DNA of 64,000 nt, from assembly GCF_000723405.1 (NCBI RefSeq), contig NZ_CCAE010000004.1, positions 1 through 64,000 on the forward strand. Reading direction: 5' to 3'. The position numbers and the translations under genes are program-made. The stretch's first letter is position 1. Every line of letters starts with the position of its first letter. This DNA comes from Hydrogenophaga intermedia. GTDB lineage: Bacteria; Pseudomonadota; Gammaproteobacteria; Burkholderiales; Burkholderiaceae_C. The notes below the pieces were generated by a model. That model worked only from the letters and a program-made list of their open reading frames with translations, was not told the DNA's origin and searched no databases. Positions 34,486 through 44,048 of the stretch are shown piece by piece.

Positions 34486-35823
34486 ATGAACACCGGTCAG
34501 TGGATTGCCGAGCGCGTGTCGCGGCTTCGTTTGCCAGCCAAGGAGAAAGTCCCCGCGCCACGCTCCACGAACGAGCGCCTTCGCGCGCGCCTGCGCCACG
34601 ACGGCGAGGCCCTGGCGCCACGCGCGCTGCGGCAACTGCTGGACCAGCTCAAGGGCGTGGTCGATCCGATGGTGAGCGAAGTGGAGGGCGGCCGGCGCGC
34701 CCAGGCGCTGATCGATTGGTACGCCCGGGCCGACGCCCCACAGCGGCGCGACCTGTGGTTGCTGATGAGCGAGCACTTCACGGCCGACCCGCAGAAGGTG
34801 AAGAAGGCCCAGACCGAGTACCAGGCGGCGGTCGGCACGCCCGACGAGGCCGCCGCCGAGGTGCGCTACCGCCGCGCCACCGTGTCGCCGCGTCGGCGCA
34901 TCCTGCAGCGCTTCAGCGCCAACCCGCAGGGCATTCCCTTCCTCGTGTCGCTGCGCGCCGAACTGCAGCCCGCGCTGCGAAGCGATCCGCGCCTGCAGGC
35001 GCTGGACGTGGAGATGGAGTACATGTTCTCCACGTGGTTCGACGTCGGCTTCCTCGAGCTGCGCCGCATCAGTTGGGACTCGCCGGCCTCGCTGATCGAA
35101 AAGCTCATCCGCTACGAGGCGGTGCACGACGTGCGCGGCTGGAACGACATGAAGAACCGCCTGGACAGCGACCGCCGCTGCTATGGCTTCTTCCACCCGC
35201 GCCTGCCGGGCGAGCCGCTGATCTTCGTGGAAGTGGCGCTGATGAACGACATCGCCGGCAGCATCACGCCGCTGCTGGACGAATCGGCCGCGCCCGCCGA
35301 TCTTTCGCGCGCCACCACCGCCATCTTCTATTCCATCAGCAGCACGCAGGTGGGCCTGCGCGGCGTGAGCTTCGGCGACTCGCTGATCAAGCACGTGGTG
35401 GACACGCTGAAGGAAGAATTCCCGCGCCTGCGAACCTTCGCCACGCTCTCGCCCATCCCGGGCCTGCGGGCATGGCTGTCGAAGCAGGCGCCGCAAGAAT
35501 TGCTCACGGCCTGGGAGCGCTGGAGCGAACTCGACGAAAAGGCCCCCGAGCGCCAGGCCTTGCTCTCCTGGGCTGCGCGCTACCTGGGCCACGAACTGCT
35601 CGACGGCAAACCCCTGGACCCGGTGGCGCGCTTCCACCTGGGCAACGGGGCGCGCGTCGAGCGCATCCATTGGGGCGGCGATCCATCCACCAAGGGCAAC
35701 AAGCAGTCCTTTGGCCTCATGGTGAACTACCTCTACGATCTGCGGCGCCTGGACAAACACCGGGCCATGCTGGCAGCGGGAAAAATCCCGATAGGCGGGG
35801 CCGTCGAGGCCTTGTACCGTTGA
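34486..35823 (+). CDS. matA: Malonyl-CoA decarboxylase
   Basis: A 445-residue cytosolic enzyme converting malonyl-CoA to acetyl-CoA and CO2. The characteristic MCD features are FVEVALMNDIAGSITPLLDE (catalytic region), AIFYSISSTQVGLRGVSFGD and, near the end, FHLGNGARVERIHWGGD and KQSFGLMVNYLYDL. The ATG at 34486 with GAAGGA upstream was chosen; an in-frame GTG at 34441 would add 15 unsupported residues. It is the second gene of the malonate operon. Confidence 0.93.
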   Translation: MNTGQWIAERVSRLRLPAKEKVPAPRSTNERLRARLRHDGEALAPRALRQLLDQLKGVVDPMVSEVEGGRRAQALIDWYARADAPQRRDLWLLMSEHFTADPQKVKKAQTEYQAAVGTPDEAAAEVRYRRATVSPRRRILQRFSANPQGIPFLVSLRAELQPALRSDPRLQALDVEMEYMFSTWFDVGFLELRRISWDSPASLIEKLIRYEAVHDVRGWNDMKNRLDSDRRCYGFFHPRLPGEPLIFVEVALMNDIAGSITPLLDESAAPADLSRATTAIFYSISSTQVGLRGVSFGDSLIKHVVDTLKEEFPRLRTFATLSPIPGLRAWLSKQAPQELLTAWERWSELDEKAPERQALLSWAARYLGHELLDGKPLDPVARFHLGNGARVERIHWGGDPSTKGNKQSFGLMVNYLYDLRRLDKHRAMLAAGKIPIGGAVEALYR

Positions 35824-35879
35824 CGGTGACCTGGGCGCCAGGCCCCGTCGGCTTCATAACCACCAAGGAGACAGACAAC

Positions 35880-36875
35880 ATGAACCAGCCCATCCAACGG
35901 CGCACGCTGCTGCGCGCCGCCGCCGCCAGTGCCGTGCTCGGCCCCATCGGCGCCACCGGCGTTCGCGCGCAATCGGCCTGGCCCTCGCGCCCGGTCACCC
36001 TGGTCGTGCCGTTCCCGGCCGGCGGCGGCACCGACGCCTTCGCGCGCCCCATGGGGGCTTCGTTCACGCGCCTGTCCGGCAAGGCGCTGGTCATCGACAA
36101 CCGGGGCGGCGCAGGGGGCACCCTGGGCGCCAGCATCGCGGCCAAGGCCAACCCCGACGGCTACACGCTGTTCATGGGCGCGGTGCACCACTCCATCGCC
36201 CCCAGCATGTACCCCAAGCTCGACTACAACATCGAGACCGACCTGGTGCCGCTGATCCTGGTGGCCAGCGTGCCGCAGGTGGTGGTGGTGAACCCCAAGA
36301 ACATCACCGCACCCGACTTCAAGGCCTTCCTGGCGCAGGTCAAGGCCAACCCGGGCAAGCTCAACTACGCCTCGGCGGGCAGCGGCACCTCGCACCACCT
36401 GGCGGGCGAGCTGTTCAAGCAGCAGACCAACACCTTCATCACCCACATTCCCTACCGTGGCGCGGGCCCCGCGCTGGCCGATCTGATCGCGGGCAACGTG
36501 GACATGATGTTCGATGGTCTGGGCTCCTCGGCCGGCCACATCAAGGGCGGGCGCATCAAGCCGCTGATGGTCTCGGGCGCCAAGCGCAACCCCGCCTTCC
36601 CCGACGTGCCCTGCGCGGCCGAGGTGGGCCTGCCCCAGTACAACGTGACCACCTGGTACGGCGTGTGGGCGCCCAAGGGCACGCCGGCCGACGCGCAGGC
36701 GCGCGCGATCGAAGAGCTTCGCAAGGCCTGCACCACCGACGAGGCCAAGTCCGTCTGGGCCGCTCAGGGCGCGGAATTCCCCGATGTCACCGGCCCGGCC
36801 TTCGGCAAGTTTGTCAGCGCCGAGGTGAGCAAGTGGGCGCAGGTGGTCAAGGCCTCGGGCGCCAAGCTGGAGTGA
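35880..36875 (+). CDS. Bug/TctC-type periplasmic solute-binding protein
   Basis: A 331-residue tripartite tricarboxylate transporter binding protein. The N-terminus has a signal with twin arginines (QRRTLLRAAAASAV), cleaved near VRAQ. The mature part opens with WPSRPVTLVVPFPAGGGTDAFARP and contains LVIDNRGGAGGTLGA and HIPYRGAGPALADLIAGNVD (all Bug signatures). Gene context suggests it binds malonate or a related dicarboxylate. No TctA/TctB membrane genes are nearby, so it must share a membrane partner from elsewhere or act as an orphan. Confidence 0.9.
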   Translation: MNQPIQRRTLLRAAAASAVLGPIGATGVRAQSAWPSRPVTLVVPFPAGGGTDAFARPMGASFTRLSGKALVIDNRGGAGGTLGASIAAKANPDGYTLFMGAVHHSIAPSMYPKLDYNIETDLVPLILVASVPQVVVVNPKNITAPDFKAFLAQVKANPGKLNYASAGSGTSHHLAGELFKQQTNTFITHIPYRGAGPALADLIAGNVDMMFDGLGSSAGHIKGGRIKPLMVSGAKRNPAFPDVPCAAEVGLPQYNVTTWYGVWAPKGTPADAQARAIEELRKACTTDEAKSVWAAQGAEFPDVTGPAFGKFVSAEVSKWAQVVKASGAKLE

Positions 36876-36879
36876 TCGA

Positions 36880-37650
36880 TTGCCCGCGGACGGACTGCAC
36901 CTCGCCATCGACGGCGCCACTGCGCGCCTGACGATCCGCCGCCCGGCGAAGTTCAACGCCATGTCGCGCGCGATGTGGCGCGAACTCGCCGAGGCCGTGG
37001 CCGACCTGGCCACGCGCGCCGAGGTGCGCGTGCTGGTGGTGGCGGGCGAGGGCGCCCACTTCTGCGCGGGCGGCGACATCGCCGAGTACCCCGGTTTCCG
37101 CTTCGACGAGGCCAGCCTGCGCGACTTCCACGAGCGCGAGGTCTGGGGCGGCCTGTCGGCCCTGCTGGCCTGCGACAAGCCCGTCATCGCGCAGATCGAC
37201 GGCCACTGCATGGGCGCGGGCGTTGAGATCGCGAGCTGCTGCGACATCCGCGTGGCCAGCGCGTCCGCGCGTTTTGGCGCGCCCATCGCGCGCCTGGGCT
37301 TTCCCATGGCGCCGCGCGAGGCCGAGCTGGTGGCCCGCGAGGCCGGCCTGGCCACCGCGCGCGAGATGCTGCTGCAGGCCGCGGTGCTGGACGCGCCCAC
37401 GATGCTCGCGCGCGGCTTCCTGCACGCCGTGGTGCCCGAGGCGGCGCTGGCCGACGAGGTCCTCACCCGCGCGCGGCGCATGGCCGAACTCTCGCCCGAG
37501 GCCGCGCGCCTGAACAAGCAGACCCTGCGCGCCCTGGCCGCCGGCATCTCCGCCGATGCGCTGGTCGACCGCGCCTACGAGTACGCCGGCCACGCCGAGC
37601 ACCGCGAGGGCATCGCCGCCTTCCTGGACAAGCGCACGCCCGCTTTCTGA
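36880..37650 (+). CDS. Enoyl-CoA hydratase/isomerase family protein
   Basis: A 256-residue crotonase-fold protein. Oxyanion-hole segments are RRPAKFNAMSRAMW, GAHFCAGGDIAEY and IDGHCMGAGVEIASCCDIRVA (as GHCMGAGVEIASCCDIR). Start is a TTG at 36880, immediately after the Bug gene; an ATG at 36961 would cut off the N-terminal strand, so the TTG is preferred. It sits between the Bug gene and the malonyl-CoA synthetase. Its catalytic step in malonate use is unclear; it may act on methylmalonyl or other acyl-CoAs. Confidence 0.88.
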   Translation: MPADGLHLAIDGATARLTIRRPAKFNAMSRAMWRELAEAVADLATRAEVRVLVVAGEGAHFCAGGDIAEYPGFRFDEASLRDFHEREVWGGLSALLACDKPVIAQIDGHCMGAGVEIASCCDIRVASASARFGAPIARLGFPMAPREAELVAREAGLATAREMLLQAAVLDAPTMLARGFLHAVVPEAALADEVLTRARRMAELSPEAARLNKQTLRALAAGISADALVDRAYEYAGHAEHREGIAAFLDKRTPAF

Positions 37651-37659
37651 GCCATTTCC

Positions 37660-39222
37660 ATGAACGAGAACGACAACCCCAACCTCTTCACCGCGCTGCG
37701 CGCGGCCTTCCCCGCCGACCTCGACACCACCGCCGTGGAAGTGGTGGGCGGCGCCAGCCACGGCCTGCGTTACAGCTGGCGCGACCTGGACCGCGCCAGC
37801 GCCATGCTGGCCAACCTGCTCGACAGCCTGAAGCTGCCGCCGCGCTCACGCATCGCCGTGCAGGTGGAGAAGTCGGTCGAGAACCTCATCCTGTACCTGG
37901 CCGTGCTGCGCAGCGGCCACGTGTACCTGCCGCTGAACACGGCCTACCAGTCCGGCGAGATCGAGTACTTCGTGGGCAACGCCGAGCCCGCCGTGGTGGT
38001 GTGCAGCCCGGCCAACTTCGGCTGGGTCAGCAAGATCGCCTTCAAGGCCGGCACGCGCCACGTGTTCACGCTGGGCGAGGACCGCAGCGGCACCTTGCTG
38101 GAGCGCGCCTCGCACCACGCCGACACACACACGCCGGCGCGCTGCCAGGCCGACGACCTTGCGGTCATCATCTACACCAGCGGCACCACCGGGCGCAGCA
38201 AGGGCGCCATGCTCACGCACGGCAACATGCTCAGCAACGCGCGCGTGCTGCAGTCTTACTGGGGCTGGAAGAAGGGCGACGTGTTGATCCACGCGCTGCC
38301 CATCTTCCACGTGCACGGCCTGTTCGTGGCCATCCATGGCGCGCTCATCAACGGCAGCGCCATGTTGTGGCTCAACAAGTTCGATCCGAAGGCAGTGATC
38401 GAGCTGTTCCCGCGCGCCACGGTGTTCATGGGCGTGCCCACGCTGTATACGCGCATGCTGGCCGAGCCCTCGCTCACGCGGAATCAGGTGAAGAACATGC
38501 GGCTGTTCGTCTCGGGTTCGGCGCCGCTGCTGATCGAGACCTTCACCGAGTGGCAGGAGCGCACGGGCCACACCATCCTGGAGCGCTATGGCATGAGCGA
38601 GACGGTGATGTTGACGTCCAACCCGTACGCGGCGGACGAGCGCCACAACGGCGAGAGCGAGCGTCGCGGTGGCACGGTGGGCTTCCCGCTGCCGGGCGTG
38701 AGCCTGCGGGTGGTGGACGAGGCGGGCCGGCCGGTGGAGGCGGGGGAGATCGGTGGCATTCAGGTGCGGGGGCCGAACATTTTTGCGGGCTACTGGCGCA
38801 TGCCGGAGAAGACGGCGGAGGAGTTCACCACGGACGGCTATTTCAAGACGGGCGATGTGGGCCGGATTGACGAGCGCGGCTATGTGGTGATCGTGGGGCG
38901 CAGCAAGGACTTGATCATTTCGGGGGGCTACAACGTGTACCCGGCGGAGATCGAGGGTGCGCTGAACGAGATGCCGGGGGTGGCGGAGAGCGCGGTGGTG
39001 GGTGTGCCGCACCCGGACTTTGGCGAGGTGGGGGTGGCAGTGGTGATTCCCCGTCCTGAAGGTCCACCGGATCCGGAGGTTTTGATCGGCGCGTTGAAGG
39101 CTCGGCTGGCGAACTTCAAGATTCCCAAGCGCTGCTTCGTGGTGTCGGAGTTGCCGCGCAATACGATGGGGAAGGTGCAGAAGAACCTTTTGCGGGAGCA
39201 GTACAAGGGCCTGTTCGCCTAG
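37660..39222 (+). CDS. matB: Malonyl-CoA synthetase (AMP-forming)
   Basis: A 520-residue acyl-CoA synthetase that activates malonate. The AMP-binding P-loop IIYTSGTTGRSKGAMLTH, the GVPTLYTRM region, LERYGMSETVM and TGDVGRIDERGYVVIVGRSKDL with C-terminal PRNTMGKVQKN are all present. It closely follows the MatB pattern (for instance LPIFHVHGLFVA). It supplies malonyl-CoA to the decarboxylase encoded four genes upstream. Its last gene position fits an operon with matR. Confidence 0.93.
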   Translation: MNENDNPNLFTALRAAFPADLDTTAVEVVGGASHGLRYSWRDLDRASAMLANLLDSLKLPPRSRIAVQVEKSVENLILYLAVLRSGHVYLPLNTAYQSGEIEYFVGNAEPAVVVCSPANFGWVSKIAFKAGTRHVFTLGEDRSGTLLERASHHADTHTPARCQADDLAVIIYTSGTTGRSKGAMLTHGNMLSNARVLQSYWGWKKGDVLIHALPIFHVHGLFVAIHGALINGSAMLWLNKFDPKAVIELFPRATVFMGVPTLYTRMLAEPSLTRNQVKNMRLFVSGSAPLLIETFTEWQERTGHTILERYGMSETVMLTSNPYAADERHNGESERRGGTVGFPLPGVSLRVVDEAGRPVEAGEIGGIQVRGPNIFAGYWRMPEKTAEEFTTDGYFKTGDVGRIDERGYVVIVGRSKDLIISGGYNVYPAEIEGALNEMPGVAESAVVGVPHPDFGEVGVAVVIPRPEGPPDPEVLIGALKARLANFKIPKRCFVVSELPRNTMGKVQKNLLREQYKGLFA

Positions 39223-39254
39223 GTTTTCTTCGGCTGCTCCGGTCGGCGGCGCTC

Positions 39255-39339
39255 GGGTGTCCGGCTCCGCGACTGTCCCCCGGAGCGGATCGCTGGCGCG
39301 CTCCGCTCCTCCTCCTTTATGTCGCTACGCCGGACACCC
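39255..39339 (+). repeat. 85-base palindromic repeat element, copy A
   Basis: This element is bounded by GGGTGTCCGG (39255-39264) and CCGGACACCC (39330-39339), perfect inverted ends. Inside it carries TCCCCCGGAGC and CTCCTCCTTTAT. The inner core from 39275 to 39330 recurs inverted at 39415-39459. It has no coding potential and no transposase. The 312-base gene-free gap 39223-39534 is mostly these two elements. Confidence 0.8.
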
Positions 39340-39403
39340 GATCACCGCCGACCTCGTTGGCACTCGTCGATTGGTACTCGACCGTGCCTGTTGCTCGCGG
39401 ACG

Positions 39404-39481
39404 CTGGGTGCACTGCGTAGCGAAATAAAGGAGGAGGACGGCGCAGCCGTCCGGGGGACATTCGCGGAGCTGTGCACCCAG
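39404..39481 (-). repeat. 78-base palindromic repeat element, copy B (inverted)
   Basis: Bounded by CTGGGTGCAC (39404-39413) and GTGCACCCAG (39472-39481), again perfect inverted ends but with a different end sequence from copy A. Its core GCGTAGCGAAATAAAGGAG...CCGGGGGAC is the reverse complement of the copy A core with a few changes. This indicates two diverged members of one repeat family placed head to head. Confidence 0.8.
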
Positions 39482-39534
39482 TGGCCGCGAGCTTCGCCAA
39501 GGTGCAGGCGAGAAATCAGCGAAGCACCAACAAC

Positions 39535-39978
39535 TCAACGAAGCACCAGAACAGGTGTATGCGAGTGCGTCAGCACCTGCTGCGTCTCACTGCCCAACAG
39601 CAAGCGCTTGATGCCCCGCCGCCCGTGCGAGGCCATCACGATCAGATCGCACTTGTGCTTCTTGGCCGTGGCGATGATCACCTCCGAGATCAGGTCGCCC
39701 TTGCCCGTCACCGGCTTCACCCGCACTTCCATCAGTTGGCCCGCCGCCTTCACCGCGTTCACCGCCTCCATCGCCTCCGCCTGCCACTGCTTCTCGATGC
39801 GGGCCACCTCGGCCGCTGCCAGCGTCACACCGCCTTCGAAATAGGTCTGCGGATAGCGCGGCACCACCTTCAGGGCCACCACCTCCGCGCCGGTCAGGTC
39901 GGCCAGGGAAAGCGCATGGTCGACCGCCTTTTGCGACAGATCGGAGCCGTCGGTGGCGACAAGGATTCGCTTGTACAT
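39535..39978 (-). CDS. Universal stress protein (UspA family)
   Basis: A 147-residue Usp-fold protein. It opens MYKRILVATDGSDLSQKAVDHAL and carries the ATP-binding signature MASHGRRGIKRLLLGSETQQVL near the end (G-2x-G-9x-G(S/T) pattern). Such proteins are often induced by low oxygen. It diverges from ccoI across an FNR-type box, suggesting shared FNR control. Confidence 0.92.
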   Translation of the reverse strand: MYKRILVATDGSDLSQKAVDHALSLADLTGAEVVALKVVPRYPQTYFEGGVTLAAAEVARIEKQWQAEAMEAVNAVKAAGQLMEVRVKPVTGKGDLISEVIIATAKKHKCDLIVMASHGRRGIKRLLLGSETQQVLTHSHTPVLVLR

Positions 39979-40042
39979 CTTCTTCTCCTCGTTGAATGAT
40001 GGGAACGAAGCCGCAGGCTAGCGCCGCAGGGTGCTCCCGGGC

Positions 40043-40056
40043 TTGACCTGCGTCAA
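40043..40056. promoter_or_regulatory. FNR-type box between uspA-like gene and ccoI
   Basis: TTGAC-CTGC-GTCAA is a perfect-arm match to the FNR/ANR consensus TTGAY-N4-RTCAA. It lies 38 bases before the ccoI ATG and 65 before the divergent stress-protein ATG. Related boxes occur before ccoN and between fnr and hemN. Confidence 0.85.
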
Positions 40057-40093
40057 GGGGGTGGCGCTTCCTTTGCGAGTACCCTTGCGCCCC

Positions 40094-42370
40094 ATGAGTT
40101 CCGCCGCCTGGTCGCGCGAGCATCGGGGTCCGCTGACGGTCACCGATGACTTCGCCGTGCTCGACGACCCCGTCGAGCAAGCCGCGTTCACGCAAGCCGT
40201 GGACGGGGCGGACGCGAGCCGTGAATCGGTGCTGGTGGTGCAGGGCATGTATTGCGCGGCCTGTGCCGACACCATCGAATCCGCGCTGGATGGCGCACCC
40301 GGCGTGGAACTGGCCCGTGTGAACGCCGGCACGCGCCGCCTGCAACTGCGCTGGGACCCATCGCGCACGCGCCTGTCCGAACTGGCCGCGCGTGTGGGCG
40401 ACCGCGGCTACCGCCTGCTGCCGCTGCAACAGGCCCTGTCCATCGACGAGCGCCTGCGCGAGACGCGCCAGGCGCTGTGGCGCCTGTTCGTCGCGGGCTT
40501 TTGCATGATGCAGGTGATGATGTACGCGTGGCCCGCCTACGTGGCCGCGCCGGGCGACATCCCGCCCGACATCGACCAGCTCCTGCGCTGGGCCAGTTGG
40601 GTCATCAGCCTGCCGGTGGTGTTCTTTGCCAGCGGCCCCTTTTTCCGGCAGGCCTGGGCCGATCTGAAGGTGCGCCGCATCGGCATGGACACGCCGGTGT
40701 CGGTGGGCATCCTGATCACCTTCCTCGCCAGCTCGGCCGCCACCTTCGACCCCACCGGCCCCTGGGGACACGAGGTCTGGTACGACTCGCTCACGATGTT
40801 CGTGTTCTTCCTGCTGGGCGGCCGCTACCTCGAGGCACGGCTGCGCCAGCGCACGGCCGGCGCGCTGGATGCGCTGATCAACCGCCTGCCCGCCACCTGC
40901 GAGCGCGAACGCGCCGACGGCACGCGCGAGACCGTGTCCGTTCGCCGGCTGGCGGCGGGCGACGTGGTCTGCGTGCGCGCGGGCGAGGCATTCCCCGGCG
41001 ACGGTGTGCTGCTCGATCCGCGCGCCTCGGTCGACGAGGCCCTGCTCACCGGCGAGGCCCGCCCGCAGACGCGGCGCGCGGGCGACCCGCTGGTGGCCGG
41101 CAGCCTCAACCTCGCCGGCCCCGTGCGCTTGCGGCTGGACCGCGTGGGCATCGACACCCGCTACGCCCAGATCGTGCGGCTCATGGAGCGCGCCGCCACC
41201 GACAAGCCGCGCCTGGCTGTTCTGGCCGATCGCATCGCCGGGCCCTTCCTGGTGCTGGTGATGCTCGCGGCGCTGGCCGCCGCTTTCGCCTGGTGGCAGG
41301 TCGATCCCTCGCGCGCGCTGGCCATCGCAGTGGCGGTGCTGATCGTTACCTGCCCGTGCGCGCTGTCGCTGGCCACGCCGGCGGCCATGCTGGCCTCGGC
41401 CGGCGCCCTGGCGCGCCGCGGCGTGCTGGTGCGCCGCCTGCAGGCGTTGGAGTCGATGGCCAGTGTGAACGCGGTGGTGTTCGACAAGACGGGCACGCTC
41501 ACGCGCGAGCACCTGATGCTCAACGAGGTACTGCTGCGCCAGGGCGCCGACCGCGCCCAGGTGCTGGCGCTGGCCGCGGCCCTGGCGCGTGGCTCGCTGC
41601 ACCCGGTGGCGCGCGCCGTGGCGGCTGCCGCCACGCCTTCGGATGAGCCGCTGCTCGACTGGCACGAAGAGCCGGGGCAGGGCATGTCGGCGCGCCTGTC
41701 CAACGGCCGCCTGCTCAAGCTGGGCTCGCCCCTGTTCACCGGCGCCATGCCCGAGCACGACGCCGAAGGCCCGCGCACCTACCTGGTGGACGAGCACGGC
41801 TGGCTGGCCACCATCACCCTCAGCGAAGGCCTGCGCGAGGACGCGCGCGTGGCCGTGCAGCGCCTGCGCGCCCTGGGCATGCAGACCTGGCTGCTTTCGG
41901 GTGACCGCGCCTCGCAGGCGCACCGCATCGGCACGGCCGCCGGTGTGGACCACGTGCTGGCCGATGCCACGCCCGAGCGCAAGCTGGCGGAAGTGCAAGC
42001 CCTGCAGCGGCAGGGCTGGCGTGTGGCCATGGTGGGCGACGGCCTGAACGATGGCCCTGTGCTGGCCTGGGCCGACGCCTCCTTCACCATCGGCCGCGCC
42101 GCGCCGCTGGCGCAGGCGCGCAGCGACGCGGTGGTGCAGGGCGGGCGCGTCATGGACGTGGTGGATACGCTGCTGCAGGCTCGCCGCACGCGGCGCGTGG
42201 TGCGCCAGAACCTTCTGTGGGCGGCGGTCTACAACGCCGTCTGCGTGCCGCTGGCGCTCATCGGCTGGATGCCGCCCTGGCTGGCCGGCCTGGGCATGGC
42301 GGCCAGCTCGCTGCTGGTGATCGGCAACGCCTGGCGGCTGAGCCGGCCCGAGGCCGCACCGAAGGGCTGA
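40094..42370 (+). CDS. ccoI: Cu+ P-type ATPase for cbb3 oxidase assembly
   Basis: A 758-residue P1B-type ATPase that exports Cu+ for cytochrome cbb3 assembly. The N-terminal metal-binding domain has GMYCAACADTIES (about residues 51-63). The membrane CPC motif is TCPCALSLATPAA, the phosphorylation site FDKTGTLT and the hinge MVGDGLNDGPVL. About eight membrane helices are expected. Start ATG 40094 is after the FNR box and gives MSSAAWSREHRG. ccoS follows three bases later. Confidence 0.94.
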   Translation: MSSAAWSREHRGPLTVTDDFAVLDDPVEQAAFTQAVDGADASRESVLVVQGMYCAACADTIESALDGAPGVELARVNAGTRRLQLRWDPSRTRLSELAARVGDRGYRLLPLQQALSIDERLRETRQALWRLFVAGFCMMQVMMYAWPAYVAAPGDIPPDIDQLLRWASWVISLPVVFFASGPFFRQAWADLKVRRIGMDTPVSVGILITFLASSAATFDPTGPWGHEVWYDSLTMFVFFLLGGRYLEARLRQRTAGALDALINRLPATCERERADGTRETVSVRRLAAGDVVCVRAGEAFPGDGVLLDPRASVDEALLTGEARPQTRRAGDPLVAGSLNLAGPVRLRLDRVGIDTRYAQIVRLMERAATDKPRLAVLADRIAGPFLVLVMLAALAAAFAWWQVDPSRALAIAVAVLIVTCPCALSLATPAAMLASAGALARRGVLVRRLQALESMASVNAVVFDKTGTLTREHLMLNEVLLRQGADRAQVLALAAALARGSLHPVARAVAAAATPSDEPLLDWHEEPGQGMSARLSNGRLLKLGSPLFTGAMPEHDAEGPRTYLVDEHGWLATITLSEGLREDARVAVQRLRALGMQTWLLSGDRASQAHRIGTAAGVDHVLADATPERKLAEVQALQRQGWRVAMVGDGLNDGPVLAWADASFTIGRAAPLAQARSDAVVQGGRVMDVVDTLLQARRTRRVVRQNLLWAAVYNAVCVPLALIGWMPPWLAGLGMAASSLLVIGNAWRLSRPEAAPKG

Positions 42371-42373
42371 ACC

Positions 42374-42511
42374 ATGGACGTCCTCTATCTCCTCATCCCG
42401 CTGTCCGTGCTGATCGTCTTCGGCGTCATCGGCGTGTTCTGGTGGGCGCTGCAATCGGGCCAGTTCGACCACGTCGATCGCGAAGGCGAGCGCATCCTTC
42501 ATGACGAATGA
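42374..42511 (+). CDS. ccoS: cbb3 oxidase assembly protein CcoS
   Basis: A 45-residue single-helix membrane protein. MDVLYLLIPLSVLIVFGVIG is the anchor, followed by FWWALQSGQFDHVDREGERI, the CcoS signature (QFDDLDREG-like). CcoS is needed for cofactor insertion into CcoN. It lies directly after ccoI and before the FNR box of ccoN. Confidence 0.93.
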   Translation: MDVLYLLIPLSVLIVFGVIGVFWWALQSGQFDHVDREGERILHDE

Positions 42512-42518
42512 GACCGGC

Positions 42519-42532
42519 TTGACCTAGGTCAA
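42519..42532. promoter_or_regulatory. FNR-type box upstream of ccoN
   Basis: TTGACCTAGGTCAA is a perfect 14-base palindrome matching the FNR/ANR consensus, 58 bases before the ccoN ATG at 42590. It starts just after the ccoS stop, so ccoNOQP has its own anaerobic promoter. Confidence 0.9.
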
Positions 42533-42589
42533 GCCGCGCCGGCCCTCGCGCCCGGACACTCCCTCTGCAACATCGAGAGGAGTATCCGA

Positions 42590-44038
42590 ATGGCCTTCCA
42601 CGACAAGGCATCCACCGGCGCCGCGGTCTACAACGACAAGGTGGTGCGGCAATTCGCCCTGGCCACCGTGTTCTGGGGCGTGGTGGGCATGCTGGTCGGC
42701 GTGATCATCGCCGCGCAACTGACCTGGCCCGCGCTCAACCTGGGCATCGAATGGCTCAGCTACGGCCGCCTGCGGCCGCTGCACACCAACGCGGTCATCT
42801 TCGCGTTCGGCGGCTGCGGCCTGTTCGCGGCCAGCTACTACGTGGTGCAGCGCACCAGCCAGGTGAGGCTGTTCTCGGACGGCCTCGCGGCGTTCACTTT
42901 CTGGGGCTGGCAACTCGTCATCGTGCTGGCCGCCATCACGCTGCCCATGGGCATGACGCAGGGCAAGGAGTACGCCGAGCTGGAGTGGCCGATCGACATC
43001 CTGATCGCGCTGGTGTGGGTGGCCTACGCCATCGTCTTCTTCGGCACCATCGGCCTGCGCAAGGTGCGCCACATCTACGTGGCCAACTGGTTCTTCGGCG
43101 CCTTCATCCTGGCCGTGGCGCTGCTGCACATCGTCAACAGCGCGGCGCTGCCGGTGAGCCTCGGCAAGAGCTACTCGGCCTACGCGGGCGTGCAGGACGC
43201 GATGGTGCAGTGGTGGTACGGCCACAACGCGGTGGGCTTCTTCCTCACGGCGGGCTTCCTCGGGATGATGTATTACTTCATCCCCAAGCAGGCCGAGCGG
43301 CCGGTGTACTCGTATCGCCTGTCGATCGTGCACTTCTGGGCGCTGATCTTCACCTACATGTGGGCGGGCCCGCACCACCTGCACTACACCGCGCTGCCCG
43401 ACTGGGCGCAGTCGGTGGGCATGGTGTTCTCGCTGATCCTGCTCGCGCCGAGCTGGGGCGGCATGATCAACGGGATCATGACCCTCTCGGGCGCCTGGCA
43501 CAAACTGCGCGACGACCCGATCCTGCGCTTCCTCATCGTCTCGCTCTCGTTCTACGGCATGTCGACTTTCGAGGGGCCGATGATGTCCATCAAGACGGTG
43601 AACGCGCTGTCTCACTACACCGACTGGACCGTGGGCCACGTGCACTCGGGCGCGCTGGGCTGGGTGGGCCTGGTGACGATGGGATCGATGTACTACCTGA
43701 TCCCGCGCCTGTACGGCCAGAAGAAGATGTACTCGGTGCCCGCCATCGAGCTGCACTTCTGGATCTCCACCATCGGCATCGTGCTCTACATCGCCGCCAT
43801 GTGGATCGCCGGTGTGATGCAGGGCCTGATGTGGCGCGCCGTCAACCCCGACGGCAGCCTGACCTACACCTTCGTCGAGTCGGTCAAGGCCACCTTCCCG
43901 TTCTACGTGATTCGACTGGCCGGCGGCGTGCTCTACCTGGGTGGCATGTGCGTGATGCTGTGGAACACCGTGATGACCGCGCGCAGCGGCCGCGTCGATC
44001 CGGTGCAGATTCCCACCGCCCAAGCCGCCCACGCCTGA
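42590..44038 (+). CDS. ccoN: Cytochrome cbb3 oxidase subunit I
   Basis: A 482-residue catalytic haem-copper oxidase subunit with about 12 membrane helices. Haem and copper ligands occur in [36 protein letters not shown], and [15 protein letters not shown]. It binds haem b, b3 and CuB and reduces O2 with high affinity. AGGAG at about 42579-42584 precedes the ATG at 42590. Confidence 0.97.
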   Translation: MAFHDKASTGAAVYNDKVVRQFALATVFWGVVGMLVGVIIAAQLTWPALNLGIEWLSYGRLRPLHTNAVIFAFGGCGLFAASYYVVQRTSQVRLFSDGLAAFTFWGWQLVIVLAAITLPMGMTQGKEYAELEWPIDILIALVWVAYAIVFFGTIGLRKVRHIYVANWFFGAFILAVALLHIVNSAALPVSLGKSYSAYAGVQDAMVQWWYGHNAVGFFLTAGFLGMMYYFIPKQAERPVYSYRLSIVHFWALIFTYMWAGPHHLHYTALPDWAQSVGMVFSLILLAPSWGGMINGIMTLSGAWHKLRDDPILRFLIVSLSFYGMSTFEGPMMSIKTVNALSHYTDWTVGHVHSGALGWVGLVTMGSMYYLIPRLYGQKKMYSVPAIELHFWISTIGIVLYIAAMWIAGVMQGLMWRAVNPDGSLTYTFVESVKATFPFYVIRLAGGVLYLGGMCVMLWNTVMTARSGRVDPVQIPTAQAAHA

Positions 44039-44048
44039 GGGACATCCC

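Noticed and set aside
39255-39481. Insertion sequence
   Set aside because: Too short and without a transposase; treated as palindromic repeats instead.
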